Below are positions 33,786 through 42,541 of a DNA stretch of 64,000 bases, piece after piece. The DNA lies in contig NZ_JAERRH010000006.1 in assembly GCF_016741855.1 (NCBI RefSeq), positions 124,001-188,000 of the forward strand, written 5' to 3'. The notes under the pieces were generated by a model that had not been told where the DNA came from, made no database searches, and saw only the letters and a list, made by a program, of their open reading frames with translations. Numbering within the stretch: position 1 is the first letter of the stretch; each line of letters begins with the position of its first letter. Origin of the DNA: Streptomyces musisoli. GTDB taxonomy: Bacteria > Actinomycetota > Actinomycetes > Streptomycetales > Streptomycetaceae. Position numbers and translations under genes: made by a program.

Positions 33786-36503
33786 TCACCCCGTCGACAC
33801 CGACTGCTCCGCGGGGAGTCGGCCGTAAATGCGTTCCGGAGTCAGCGGCAGCGCCCGGTAGCGGACGCCCGTGGCGTCGTGCACCGCGTTCGCGAGCGCG
33901 GGGGCCACCGGGTTTATGCAGCACTCGGCCATCCCCTTCGCCCGCATCGGCCCCACCGAATCCGCCGAGCCCACCAGGAGGACCTCGGTCCGGGGGATGT
34001 CGGCGTAGGTGGGGATGCGGTAGTTGCGGAGGTTCGGGTTGGACATGACGCCACTGTCGTCGACCTGGTGGTTCTCGGTCAGCGCGAACCCGATCCCCTG
34101 CGCGACACCGCCCTCGATCTGCCCCCGGACCTGCACCGGGTTGATGATCACGCCGGCGTCCGCCGCGTGCACGCTGTACAGGATCCTTATCTCACCCGTC
34201 ACGCGGTGCACGGCGACCCGGAACCCCTGGGTGTTGGAGGTGACGCTGCGGGGCGAGCCGTACGCCTTGCGTGCGGCGGTGAACCGGATCCCACGTGTGC
34301 GGGCCAGGGAGACGAGTTCGGCCAGCGACACCCGCCGGTCCCCGCACACGACACCGTCGCCGTCCATCGTGCACATCACGACATGGACGCCCGTGTGCGC
34401 CGCGGCGAACTCCAGGATGCGGTCGCGTACGGCGCCGGCCGCCCGCAGGACGGCGTTGCCCGCCACGAACAGGCCCGCGCTCGCGAAGGCGCCGGTGTCG
34501 AATCCCGTGCGGTCGGTGTCGGACTGCACCAGACGGATCCGGGACGGCGTCGTGCCCAGCTGATCGGCCGCGATCTGGACGTGGGCCGTGGAGGTTCCCT
34601 CCCCGAACTCGACGGTCCCGACGGCGAGTTCGTAGATGAGATCGTCGCCCAGCGTGACCCAGGCCTCGGAGAGGTGATCCGTCGGGGGCGCGGTCTCGTG
34701 CAGGGAACCGGCCACACCGGTTCCGACGAACCACTCGGCGCCGGGCGGCGGCCGGCCGGCCGTACGGGCCAGGGCGTCGTCCACCAGGTCGATGCACTTG
34801 GCGAGTCCGTCCTCGCTGAAGACCACGTCGTCGGGGCCGTCGTGCAGGGCGACCAGGGGGTCCCCCGGCCGCACGATGTTGCGCCGGCGCAGTTCCAGCG
34901 GATCGATGTGCAGGGCGCGGGCCAGTTCGTCCATCGCCGACTCCACGGCGAACGCCGGCTGCGTCATCCCGTATCCCCGCAGCGCCCCGCTCGGCACGGT
35001 GTTCGTGTAGACGGAGTACGCGTCGTATTTCTTGTGGGGGCAGCGGTAGATCATGACGGCGGCTCCGCCCGCGTACACCGTTTCGCCACCGTGGTTGCCG
35101 TAGGCGCCCGTGTTCGACACGTTGCGCACCTGGAAGGCGGTGAGCGTTCCGTCGGCCTTCGCGCCGAGCTTGACCGTCAGGGTCATCGGATGGCGTGGCG
35201 AGGCCGTGGTGAACTCCTCTTCACGGGTGAACTCCAGGCAGGTGGGCCGCCCGGTGTCCAGGGTGGCGAGCGCGACCAGGTCCTCCGTGATCACCTCCTG
35301 CTTGCCGCCGAATCCGCCGCCGACGCGCTTGCAGAACACCCTCAGCCGGTCCGGGCGCAGCGCGAACAGGTACTCCAGTTTGACCTTCGCGATCCACGGT
35401 GACTGCGAACTGGTGCGGACGTTCAGCCGGCCGTCCTCCATCCAGGCGATCGAGCCGTGGGTCTCCAGATGCGCGTGCTGCACGCGGGGTGAGAAGTAGG
35501 TGCCTTCGTGGATCACGTCGGCCGCGGCGAAACCCGCGTCGACGTCGCCGATGTGCGAGTGGAGTTCGACGAGGATGTTGTGGACGGGGTCGCGGACGAA
35601 GGGATCGTCGGAGCCGTGCAGCTGCGGCGCGCCGTCGGCCATCGCCGCTTCCGGGTCGAACACCGCCGGCAGCACCTCGTACTCGACCGCGAGCCGTCGG
35701 CAGCCCTCCTCGGCCGCACCGACCGTGTCGGCCAGGACCGCGGCGACGCGCTGGCCGGCGAAGCGGACGGTGTCGTCGAGGATGTAGGTGTCGTCCGGGT
35801 CGACCAGGTGGTCGGTGTGGATGGCCGTGGTGAAGCGTCTGCGGGGTACGTCCTGCCAGGTGTAGACCCGGTGCACGCCGGGCACCGCGAGGGCCGCGCT
35901 CTTGTCGACCGACAGGATCCGCGCGTGTGCGTGGGGCGAGTGCAGCACCTTGAGGTGCAGCATGCCGTCGATCTGCGTGTCCATGGTGAACTCGGCGTGC
36001 CCCGTCACGACGTCGTGCCCCGCGGGCGCGCCGACGCTCGTCCCGACGGCCCTGCCCGGTGCGGCCGTCTCCACCGCACCGACGCCCTTCACGGCGTCCT
36101 CGATCGCCCGGTATCCGGTGCAGCGGCAGAGGTTGCCCTTCAGCGCCCGGGGCAGATCCGCCTTCTGTGCCTCGGTGAAGGTCGCCGACGTCATGATCAT
36201 CCCTGCGGTGCAGAAACCGCACTGGAACCCCGGGGCGTCCTCGAACTGCCGCTGCATGGGGTGCGGGGCGCCGGGGCGTCCGAGGCCCTCGATGGTGGTC
36301 ACCTCCCGGCCGTCCGCACGGAACGCGGGGGTGATGCAGCTGTGTACCGGTGCGCCGTCCAGCCACACCGTGCAGGCGCCGCAGTCGCCCGCGTCGCACC
36401 CCTTCTTGACGCCGAAGTGGCCGAGTTGGCGCAGGAAGGTGCGCAGGCACTGGCCGGGGGCCGGCTCCCGGTCGAATTTCCTGCCGTTCACGAGGTAGCT
36501 CAT
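33786..36503 (-). CDS. Fused 2Fe-2S / molybdopterin xanthine-dehydrogenase-family subunit
   Basis: A 905-aa protein. The N-terminal plant-type 2Fe-2S domain has KKGCDAGDCGACTVW and a later Cys (HSC). The second, helical 2Fe-2S domain has FQCGFCTAGM and LCRCTGY. The rest is the large molybdopterin domain with GGGFGGKQE, GALRGYGMTQPA and the catalytic Glu block RAKGMAECC near the C-terminus. Fusion without an FAD domain and a length near 907 aa match Desulfovibrio aldehyde oxidoreductase (Mop). Here, however, a separate FAD subunit is encoded upstream, so electrons probably pass Mo to 2Fe-2S to FAD. Substrate could be an aldehyde, purine or N-heterocycle. It overlaps the FAD-subunit stop by 4 bp. 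Confidence 0.92.
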   Translation of the reverse strand: MSYLVNGRKFDREPAPGQCLRTFLRQLGHFGVKKGCDAGDCGACTVWLDGAPVHSCITPAFRADGREVTTIEGLGRPGAPHPMQRQFEDAPGFQCGFCTAGMIMTSATFTEAQKADLPRALKGNLCRCTGYRAIEDAVKGVGAVETAAPGRAVGTSVGAPAGHDVVTGHAEFTMDTQIDGMLHLKVLHSPHAHARILSVDKSAALAVPGVHRVYTWQDVPRRRFTTAIHTDHLVDPDDTYILDDTVRFAGQRVAAVLADTVGAAEEGCRRLAVEYEVLPAVFDPEAAMADGAPQLHGSDDPFVRDPVHNILVELHSHIGDVDAGFAAADVIHEGTYFSPRVQHAHLETHGSIAWMEDGRLNVRTSSQSPWIAKVKLEYLFALRPDRLRVFCKRVGGGFGGKQEVITEDLVALATLDTGRPTCLEFTREEEFTTASPRHPMTLTVKLGAKADGTLTAFQVRNVSNTGAYGNHGGETVYAGGAAVMIYRCPHKKYDAYSVYTNTVPSGALRGYGMTQPAFAVESAMDELARALHIDPLELRRRNIVRPGDPLVALHDGPDDVVFSEDGLAKCIDLVDDALARTAGRPPPGAEWFVGTGVAGSLHETAPPTDHLSEAWVTLGDDLIYELAVGTVEFGEGTSTAHVQIAADQLGTTPSRIRLVQSDTDRTGFDTGAFASAGLFVAGNAVLRAAGAVRDRILEFAAAHTGVHVVMCTMDGDGVVCGDRRVSLAELVSLARTRGIRFTAARKAYGSPRSVTSNTQGFRVAVHRVTGEIRILYSVHAADAGVIINPVQVRGQIEGGVAQGIGFALTENHQVDDSGVMSNPNLRNYRIPTYADIPRTEVLLVGSADSVGPMRAKGMAECCINPVAPALANAVHDATGVRYRALPLTPERIYGRLPAEQSVSTG

Positions 36504-37327
36504 GCCAGGTCCCCAGCCGTGAGTTCGCGGCGGATCTCCTCGGCGAAGTACCGTGTCAGATGCCGACGGTGGTCAGGGGTTCCGTTGGGATCGGCGAACC
36601 AGACGTCGGCCGGGACGGCGTCGATGCTCTGCCGCAGGGTGCGGGCGTCGGGCAGCGAGTCGAAGGCCATGCGGACCGGCCGCGTGGTGCCGGCGGTGAC
36701 GGTGAGGAGCAGGTCGTCCGCGCCCAGCCGTTGCGTGCCGACGAGGAACACCGTCGAACGGCCGAGCCGGGTGAGCGTGAAGCGGCGGTGCGCGGTGCGT
36801 TTGCGCAGCGCGTGTTCCGGGACGGTGACGCGCCGGAGGATCTCCCCGGGAGCGAGGACGTTGCGGTGGTCGCCGGCGACGAAGTCGAGGGCGTCGACGA
36901 ACCGCACGGACCCGTCGGGGGCCCAGAGTTCGTACCGCGCCTCCAGCGCGACCGTCAACGTGATCATCGGGCCGGCGGGCAACGACAGGCAGATGTTGCC
37001 GCCCACGGTCGCCGCGTTCCAGACCTTGAACGAGGACAGGAATGCCTCGCAGCTTTTCCGGAAGAGAATTCCGGCGGTCCAGCCTTCCGGCCACGGGAAG
37101 ACGTAGAGGTCGCGAATGGTGCATGTGGCGCTGATCTCCAGGCCCTCGCCCGTCGGGACAAGGGGCTCCCAGGGCAATGCCGTCAGGTCGATCAGCCGTC
37201 GCAGGTCCGGCTGCTCCGTGGAATAGAGCCAAGTTCCGCCTGCGAGCCAGGCGTCGCCCTCGTGCCAGTCCCCGCCTGGCCGCTCGGACGGCCGCCGGAT
37301 TACTTCGGTGATGGTGTTGAGGTCCAT
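36500..37327 (-). CDS. FAD-binding subunit of molybdenum hydroxylase (CoxM/XdhB-like)
   Basis: A 275-aa protein of the FAD_binding_5 / CO dehydrogenase flavoprotein family. Visible FAD-contact motifs are LAGGTWLYS near residues 27-35 and NAATVGGNICLSLPAGP around 110-125. The C-terminal four-stranded domain includes SLPDARTLRQSIDAVP. It hands electrons from the Fe-S centres of the next subunit to an acceptor. ATG 37327 gives the family-typical DLNTITEV start; the open frame continues 13 codons upstream without support. The TGA overlaps the start of the fused subunit (ATGA at 36500-36503). It is the first gene of the three-gene operon. Confidence 0.9.
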   Translation of the reverse strand: MDLNTITEVIRRPSERPGGDWHEGDAWLAGGTWLYSTEQPDLRRLIDLTALPWEPLVPTGEGLEISATCTIRDLYVFPWPEGWTAGILFRKSCEAFLSSFKVWNAATVGGNICLSLPAGPMITLTVALEARYELWAPDGSVRFVDALDFVAGDHRNVLAPGEILRRVTVPEHALRKRTAHRRFTLTRLGRSTVFLVGTQRLGADDLLLTVTAGTTRPVRMAFDSLPDARTLRQSIDAVPADVWFADPNGTPDHRRHLTRYFAEEIRRELTAGDLA

Positions 37328-37724
37328 GAAAACCGACCTACGGGAGAACGGACCCGCAAAATACAACTGTGCCCCGCGACTGCTGGACTTGTTCTCCGCA
37401 GACCGGGCGATTATCGGCCGTTATTCCCCCCGGCGTTCGACCGAAAGGCGAGGGACCGGCGGGCACAGCACTTTTCTCACACTTTATCGCAGCACACGGG
37501 CGACGGCCCGAGGGCGAGGAAAGCCGAGAGTAATCGACCCGCTCCCGACAGTCACTTGGCGTTCATCGGGTCTCCTCCCGGTCGAGGCCGGCCGCCTCGG
37601 CGGTCGCCGCTGATCGGCTCCGGCGCAAGCCGTTCAGGGCCGGAACCGGGTGCCCCGCGGCGGCGTCTCTGCCGCCGCAAGTGGAGAGCACCGTCGGCAC
37701 CGACCATCTGAGGGAGCTTCCGCG
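37328..37724. other. Intergenic region upstream of molybdo-operon and secreted-protein gene
   Basis: About 400 bp between divergent genes. It is AT-richer from 37340 to 37450 (aaaatacaactgtg, gattatcggccgttattc), where the promoter of the molybdo-enzyme operon probably lies on the minus strand. No clear paired promoter boxes and no credible ORF were seen. Confidence 0.4.
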
Positions 37725-38555
37725 ATGACCTGGAGAACTTCGAGAACCTGGCAAACCTGGAGAACCTGGAGAACCTGGCGAGCACTGATCGCGAGTCTGG
37801 CCGTGCTCGTCGGCCTGACCGCCGCCGGAACGTCACCCGCCTTCGCCGGCATAGACGCCCGGGATCCCCACATCGACCAGCACTGCGGCACAGACACCAT
37901 CGGGAGCGGTACGACGACCATCGCCGTACCCGTGGACCGGCTCAGCGTGAACCTGGAAGCCATCGGGCACGACCCCGCCGGGTCCAAGATCACCGTCGTC
38001 TACACCATCCCCGGAACCAGCAAGTACGGCACCCTCTTCGGCCAGTACGACCCCGTCAGGGGAAACGCCACCTTCAACTACACGATCGACTACCCACCCG
38101 CGGACTCGACGCTGAGCATCAGTTTCGAGATCGCCTGGACCGACGGCACCTACTACAGCAACACGCTGACCCAACCCCTGCTCCACTGCACGCGGGACAA
38201 CCCGAGCGAGGCCGACAAGAGGTGGTGGCCGGACTTCGCCCCCACCACCGTGTTCCAGCAGTGCACCACCGTCGGCAAATGGCCGTTCTCCGTCCGCGCG
38301 GTGGACGTGACCGTGCACCGCTCGCACGACGGGCCCGGCCTCGCGGGGATGCAGGTCTGGACCGACTACTGGATCCCTGGCAAGAAGGGCTACACCTCGG
38401 GAGCGTCCGGCGTCACCGATCCCACCGGTGACGCCTGGCAGACGTTCAGGCTGGTCGCCCCACCCACCGGCGCCGAACTCGACATCCTGTCGAGCTACCG
38501 GGACTCCTACCCCTTCACCTACCCCGTGCACACCTGGGTTCCGATCGCCTGCTGA
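37725..38555 (+). CDS. Secreted protein of unknown function with repeat-bearing signal peptide
   Basis: A 276-aa exported protein. The first 20 residues are a Thr-Trp-Arg repeat (TWRTSRTWQTWRTWRTWR) forming an unusually long, charged n-region. A hydrophobic core (ALIASLAVLVGLTAAG) and a likely cleavage site after PAFAG follow. The mature part has no motif I recognise. It is rich in Asp, Tyr, Trp and Thr and has five cysteines spread over its length (DQHCGTD, LHCTRD, QQCTT, and one at the C-terminus), which could form disulfides. ATG 37725 has GGGAG about 8 nt upstream. It converges on the thermolysin gene. Confidence 0.75.
   Translation: MTWRTSRTWQTWRTWRTWRALIASLAVLVGLTAAGTSPAFAGIDARDPHIDQHCGTDTIGSGTTTIAVPVDRLSVNLEAIGHDPAGSKITVVYTIPGTSKYGTLFGQYDPVRGNATFNYTIDYPPADSTLSISFEIAWTDGTYYSNTLTQPLLHCTRDNPSEADKRWWPDFAPTTVFQQCTTVGKWPFSVRAVDVTVHRSHDGPGLAGMQVWTDYWIPGKKGYTSGASGVTDPTGDAWQTFRLVAPPTGAELDILSSYRDSYPFTYPVHTWVPIAC
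37728..37781 (+). repeat. 9-bp tandem repeat inside the signal-peptide coding region
   Basis: Six consecutive 9-bp units close to acctggaga encode T-W-R triplets (variants T-S-R and T-W-Q). The array is in frame, so gain or loss of units would change signal-peptide length without a frameshift. Confidence 0.85.
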
Positions 38556-38945
38556 CCGGACGGAGCGACCGGGGCGTGCCCCTCCTCGGCCCGGTGAGCC
38601 ACCCACCGGCACCCGAGCCGGATACTGCCCCAGGAGGAAACGTCCCTGACCGGGCAGGAGCGCGAGACGCCCGGCCATCAGGGAAGGAGCTGCCGGTGAC
38701 AACGCCCGTCCCGGCCGCAGTGACGATCAGCCGCCGTAAACACCGGGGCCCGGGCGACGGCGGTGGGGATCACCGTCGTCGTCCGGGCCGGGGCTTGCAG
38801 ATCAGGCGGTGCGCCTGAGCGGGGGTGCGCCGGAGCGCGGGTGCGCGTCAACGCGGGTGTGCCTGAGTGGGGGTGCGCTGAGTGGGGGTGCGCTGAGTTG
38901 CCGGTGCGCTTGGCGCCGGTGCGTCGCGGGTGGCGCGTGCGTGCG
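38556..38945. other. Convergent intergenic region with GT-rich repeats
   Basis: About 390 bp between the convergent stops of the secreted-protein and thermolysin genes. From 38815 to 38935 it is built of imperfect 15-16-bp repeats based on gggggtgcgctgagt and gcgggtgtgcctgag, at least six copies. The upstream part is featureless. No ORF here looks coding. Confidence 0.6.
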
Positions 38946-40547
38946 TCAGGCGACCTTGACCGCGCTCCAGGCGGCCGCCACCGTGGCGTACTCGGGGCTG
39001 GAGGCGCCGTACAGGTCCCTGGCCGCGTTCAGGGTCGCGGTGCGGGCGCCCTTGTAGTCCGTGGTGGAGGTCATGTAGACGGTCAGCGCCCGGTACCAGA
39101 TGGCGGATGCCTTCTTGTTGCCGATGCCGGTGACGGTGGAGCCGTTGCAGGTGGGGCTGTTGTAGGAGACGCCGTTGATGGTCTTGGCGCCGCTGCCCTC
39201 GCTCGCGAGGTAGAACCAGTGGTTGCCGACGCCCGAGGAGTAGTGCACGTCGAGCCGGCCGACCGACTTCGACCAGCAGTCGGCGGAGCCGCCGTCCAGG
39301 GACGGCTTGTCGAAGCGGCGCAGCCACGGCGGGGTGGACTGGTCGCTGAAGAGGTAGTCGGGGGTGTCGACCGGGTTGTTCGCGTACCACTCGACCATGG
39401 TGCCGAGGATGTCGCTGGTGGCCTCGTTCAGGCCGCCGGACTCACCGCTGTAGCGCAGGTTGGCGGTGGCCGAGGTGACGCCGTGGGTCATCTCGTGGCC
39501 CATGGTGTCGAGGTCCACCTGCTCGGGGTCGTTGGTGCCGTCGCCGTCGCCGGTCAGCATGCAGAAGCAGGTGTCCGACCACTGGGCGTTGTCCCAGTTG
39601 GTGCCGACGTGGACGAAGACGGTGGCGCCGCGGCCGTCGTTCTTGATGCCGTTGCGGCCGAAGGTCGTCTTGTAGTAGTCGAAAGTCTCCGCGGTGTTGA
39701 CGTGTGCGTCGACGGCGGCGGTGGAGCGGTCGGTGGAGAACTTCCTGCCGTCGCCCCAGGTGTTGTCGGCGTCGGTGAACAGGGTGCCGGAGGAGCTCTT
39801 CACGGACGAGGACGAGAGGTTGTGCGCGTCCTTGGTGATGTGGCCGCGCACCGGGTCGATCAGGGCGAAGGTGCCGTCGGCCTGCTGGGTGGTGTCGATG
39901 CCGACGTCACCGGTGTACTCGGAGTGGCCGGTGCCGGTGGCCTCGCGCTCGGCGTCGTAGTTCTCGATCGCCGCGCCGGTGGTGGCGTCGGTGACGAAGA
40001 CCCTACCGTGCGGCTGGCCCTTGTCGCCGAGGCCCTGCACGGTGGTGCGCCAGGCCAGGCGCGGGGTGCCGTCGGCGGCCCACACGACCAGCTCGGGGGT
40101 GGCCTTGGCGTTGCGTACCAGCCCGTGCGAGCGCTTCAGGGCGCCGGCCGCGGTGCCCTTGGCGCCGACGTGGGGAACGACGGACTTGAGCGCCACCGTG
40201 TGGGCCTTGGCGCGGGTGGATCCCTTGAGCGAGCCGTCGGCCTTCTGGTGGACGACGAAGTCTCCGCCGACGACGGGGAGGCCGCGGTAGGTCCGCTCGA
40301 AGCGGACGTGCTGGGTGCCGTCGGCGTCGATGACGACGTCCTTGACGTGGAGCTTCTGGCCCGCGCCGAAACCGAAGGCGCCGGCGTGCCGGGTCACGTT
40401 CGCCTTGGCCTGGGATATCGCCGTGTCGCGGTCGGAGTTGCCGTGCTGCACCGCATGGGGCTGCGAGTACGCCGGTATGGCCATCGCTCCTGTGGTGATG
40501 ACGCCGGCGGCGACCATCGCGGAAAGGGCAAGAAGAGGACGGGGCAT
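38946..40547 (-). CDS. Secreted M4-family (thermolysin-type) zinc metalloprotease
   Basis: A 533-aa preproprotease. The signal peptide is residues 1-29 (ending AIPAYSQP). FTP/PepSY-type propeptide regions reach about residue 200. The catalytic domain has the zinc motif GHEMTHGV near residue 350 and the third ligand Glu in GGLNEATSDI about 20 residues later. The downstream helix region (WYRALTVYMTSTTDYKGA) holds the active-site surroundings of the M4 C-terminal lobe. It degrades extracellular protein after propeptide removal. ATG 40547 has AAGGA about 11 nt upstream and starts right before the signal core; a longer frame begins at 40613 but adds only a polar tail. Confidence 0.93.
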   Translation of the reverse strand: MPRPLLALSAMVAAGVITTGAMAIPAYSQPHAVQHGNSDRDTAISQAKANVTRHAGAFGFGAGQKLHVKDVVIDADGTQHVRFERTYRGLPVVGGDFVVHQKADGSLKGSTRAKAHTVALKSVVPHVGAKGTAAGALKRSHGLVRNAKATPELVVWAADGTPRLAWRTTVQGLGDKGQPHGRVFVTDATTGAAIENYDAEREATGTGHSEYTGDVGIDTTQQADGTFALIDPVRGHITKDAHNLSSSSVKSSSGTLFTDADNTWGDGRKFSTDRSTAAVDAHVNTAETFDYYKTTFGRNGIKNDGRGATVFVHVGTNWDNAQWSDTCFCMLTGDGDGTNDPEQVDLDTMGHEMTHGVTSATANLRYSGESGGLNEATSDILGTMVEWYANNPVDTPDYLFSDQSTPPWLRRFDKPSLDGGSADCWSKSVGRLDVHYSSGVGNHWFYLASEGSGAKTINGVSYNSPTCNGSTVTGIGNKKASAIWYRALTVYMTSTTDYKGARTATLNAARDLYGASSPEYATVAAAWSAVKVA

Positions 40548-40693
40548 GACGGGGTGATTCCTTCGCTCGTCGTGGGGTGACGACGTCCTGGGACGTTGAC
40601 GCGAAGTGTTCACCAGGTGACATGTGCCTGACGTGACTCCATCTGGGATATAACGGCGGAGCTATAGGGGATCGGGGTCCGGGCGCCGGCCGG

Positions 40694-41674
40694 TCACCTG
40701 CTCTCGCCGAGGGCGAACTGCTCGCCGCCGTCCTCCCACCAGGCCAGATACCGCGGCCGCTGCCGCACCAGCGACAGATAGGCGGCCAGCAGACGCGCGC
40801 TCGCCGCGTCGGCAAGCTCGGGCGGAACCGATTCGGTGTTCCAGGCGAGGAGCAGCCGCCGGTGCAACGGGACGTCCACGAGCGGCCGTTGCACCGTTCC
40901 CTGGGGTGAGACGTCGGCGGTCGGCCATACGCCGCAGACGGCGCGCCCGCCGGCGACCAGGATCTGCGCCACGGACAGGTCGGGGGTCACATGGGTGATA
41001 CGCGGAGTGAATCCCGCCGACTGGCAGGTGAGATGCAGGTACGCGTGGACACCGCTCTCGTCGGCCTCCGGCATGACCCACTCCTCGCCCGCCAGCTCAT
41101 GGAGGCCGACCCTCTCCTGGCGAGCCAGCGGGTGGTCCTCGGCGAGCAGGACGAAGACCGGCTCACGGAGCAGCGTGCGTGTCGCCACCGACTCGCCGAC
41201 CGGAAGGGGGAAGCCGGGGAACTCGCCGAACACCGCGATGTCGCATTTCGACAGACTCAGCGACTTCACCAGACTGCGCACCGAACGCCGGGCATCTATG
41301 GTGAGCCGGCGTTCCGGTACGAGTTCGAAGAGGGCTGAGACCAGCAGGGACACCAGGGGGCCGGCGGTTCCGCCCGCCCTCAGAGGGGTGGCGGCCTCCC
41401 GGTCCGCCTCGGCCGCCGCTCGCGCGTACTCGCGCAGCCGGTCGAAGCCGACGACGAGGTCACGGGCGCAGCGCAGGACGTACTGACCGTTCTCGTTCGG
41501 CGTCACGCCGTCGACACTGCGGGTGAAGAGCGGGCCGCCCAATTCGTGTTCTATCCGCTTGAGCTGAGCGCTCGTGGCCGGCTGGGAAAGCTGGAGCCGT
41601 GCGGCGGCCTTGCGGATGCTGCCGGACTCGGCAACCGTGAGAAGGACACGGAGGTGCCGGAATTCGAGGTGCAT
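40694..41674 (-). CDS. LysR-family transcriptional regulator
   Basis: A 326-aa LysR regulator. The N-terminal winged HTH (MHLEFRHLRVLLTVAESGSI, then KAAARLQLSQPATSAQLKRIEHELG) is typical, and a periplasmic-binding-like effector domain occupies about 95-300. The ATG at 41674 has GGGGG 6 nt upstream. An in-frame ATG at 41680 sits too close to that G-run. The target is unknown. It lies 146 bp upstream of the thermolysin start on the same strand, so it may drive that protease gene, as LysR-type activators do for some Streptomyces proteases. Confidence 0.9.
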   Translation of the reverse strand: MHLEFRHLRVLLTVAESGSIRKAAARLQLSQPATSAQLKRIEHELGGPLFTRSVDGVTPNENGQYVLRCARDLVVGFDRLREYARAAAEADREAATPLRAGGTAGPLVSLLVSALFELVPERRLTIDARRSVRSLVKSLSLSKCDIAVFGEFPGFPLPVGESVATRTLLREPVFVLLAEDHPLARQERVGLHELAGEEWVMPEADESGVHAYLHLTCQSAGFTPRITHVTPDLSVAQILVAGGRAVCGVWPTADVSPQGTVQRPLVDVPLHRRLLLAWNTESVPPELADAASARLLAAYLSLVRQRPRYLAWWEDGGEQFALGESR

Positions 41675-42021
41675 GGACATCCCCCGCTCAGCGCGGAGGG
41701 ACCCGTACACCCCCCGTGACCAGCAGAACCTTCTGCCCGGGGGCATGGTGACCAAGAATCCGATGGACTCGTGAGGGGTGGCAACCCCCAGACGGTAAAA
41801 ACCTGCGCCCGAACGCCGGGACGTCCCGCCGACATCACGTCATGAATCCCCACATCCCATTACCTTTCACACGGCCGTCCTCGCCACTGGCAGCCCCTTG
41901 GGCTGACGAGGACCCACACATTCACGCCACGCGTGCCAGCAGGCAGGCGACACGGGCACACACCGGCCCGCCACACCGCGCACCACGAAGCAGCTTGGCG
42001 TTTCAGTACCGCACCACCGAC
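41675..42021. other. Boundary region before the degraded accessory segment
   Basis: About 350 bp with lower GC (ccccacatcccattacctttcac around 41850) than its surroundings. It holds the promoter side of the LysR gene and then sequence with no recognised content. It leads into gene and insertion-sequence fragments. Confidence 0.4.
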
Positions 42022-42206
42022 ATGAGCCACCGGATCACCCGGCGCGAGAAGCTCCGGCAGGAACGACTCGATGCCTACTCCGCCTACGCCGGCGCGCCTT
42101 GGTGAACTACCGAGGCTGCCTGGTTCACCTCTGGCTCCTCGAGCACGAGCAGCCACCACCGGAGGACCCGGAAGCAGTCCGCGTTCGCTCCTACGGCCTG
42201 CGCTCC
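42022..42206 (+). pseudogene. Broken conserved hypothetical gene (frameshifted, 3' replaced)
   Basis: The frame starting at ATG 42022 reads RREKLRQERLDAYSAYAGA and then hits a stop. The next frame continues the same protein with LVNYRGCLVHLWLLEHEQ and PEAVRVRSYGLRSA. About two extra bases at gccggcgcgcc (near 42091) explain the shift. At about 42205 the sequence changes into a transposase fragment, so the rest of the gene is gone. The peptide resembles, from memory, a small Streptomyces hypothetical protein. Function is unknown. Confidence 0.6.
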
Positions 42207-42405
42207 GCTGGCGGATCGAGCACGACTACCGCGAGCTCAAACACAGCCTGGGCCTGGACCGCTTCGAGGGCCGCACCTGGCGCGGCTGGCACCACCACAT
42301 GTCTCCCTCGTCACCGCCGCCCAGACCTTCCTCACCCTCCGGTGGCTCAACCCAGACGCCGGCCTGACCCTCCACCAAGTCCTCGACGCTCTCCAGGACT
42401 GCTGA
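42203..42405 (+). mobile_element. IS701-like transposase C-terminal remnant
   Basis: LRWRIEHDYRELKHSLGLD and FEGRTWRGWHHH in one frame continue in another frame from 42301 as VSLVTAAQTFLTLRWLNPD and LTLHQVLDALQDC followed by TGA at 42403. This is the C-terminal DDE end of IS701/IS4-type transposases (the YRELK segment carries the last catalytic Glu). A 2-base shift at cacatgtc separates the halves. The N-terminal two thirds and the terminal inverted repeats are absent, so it is dead. Confidence 0.75.
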
Positions 42406-42541
42406 GGTGCTGGACCGGCACCTGCACCACCTGCGGCCCGACCCCTGCCGACCAGCAGAAGAAGAACCTAACGAAGCGCTACTGGAGCTGGGTCTCTCAA
42501 ACCGATCACACCAGCAGCACAAATGCGGCTATCGTCCAGAC

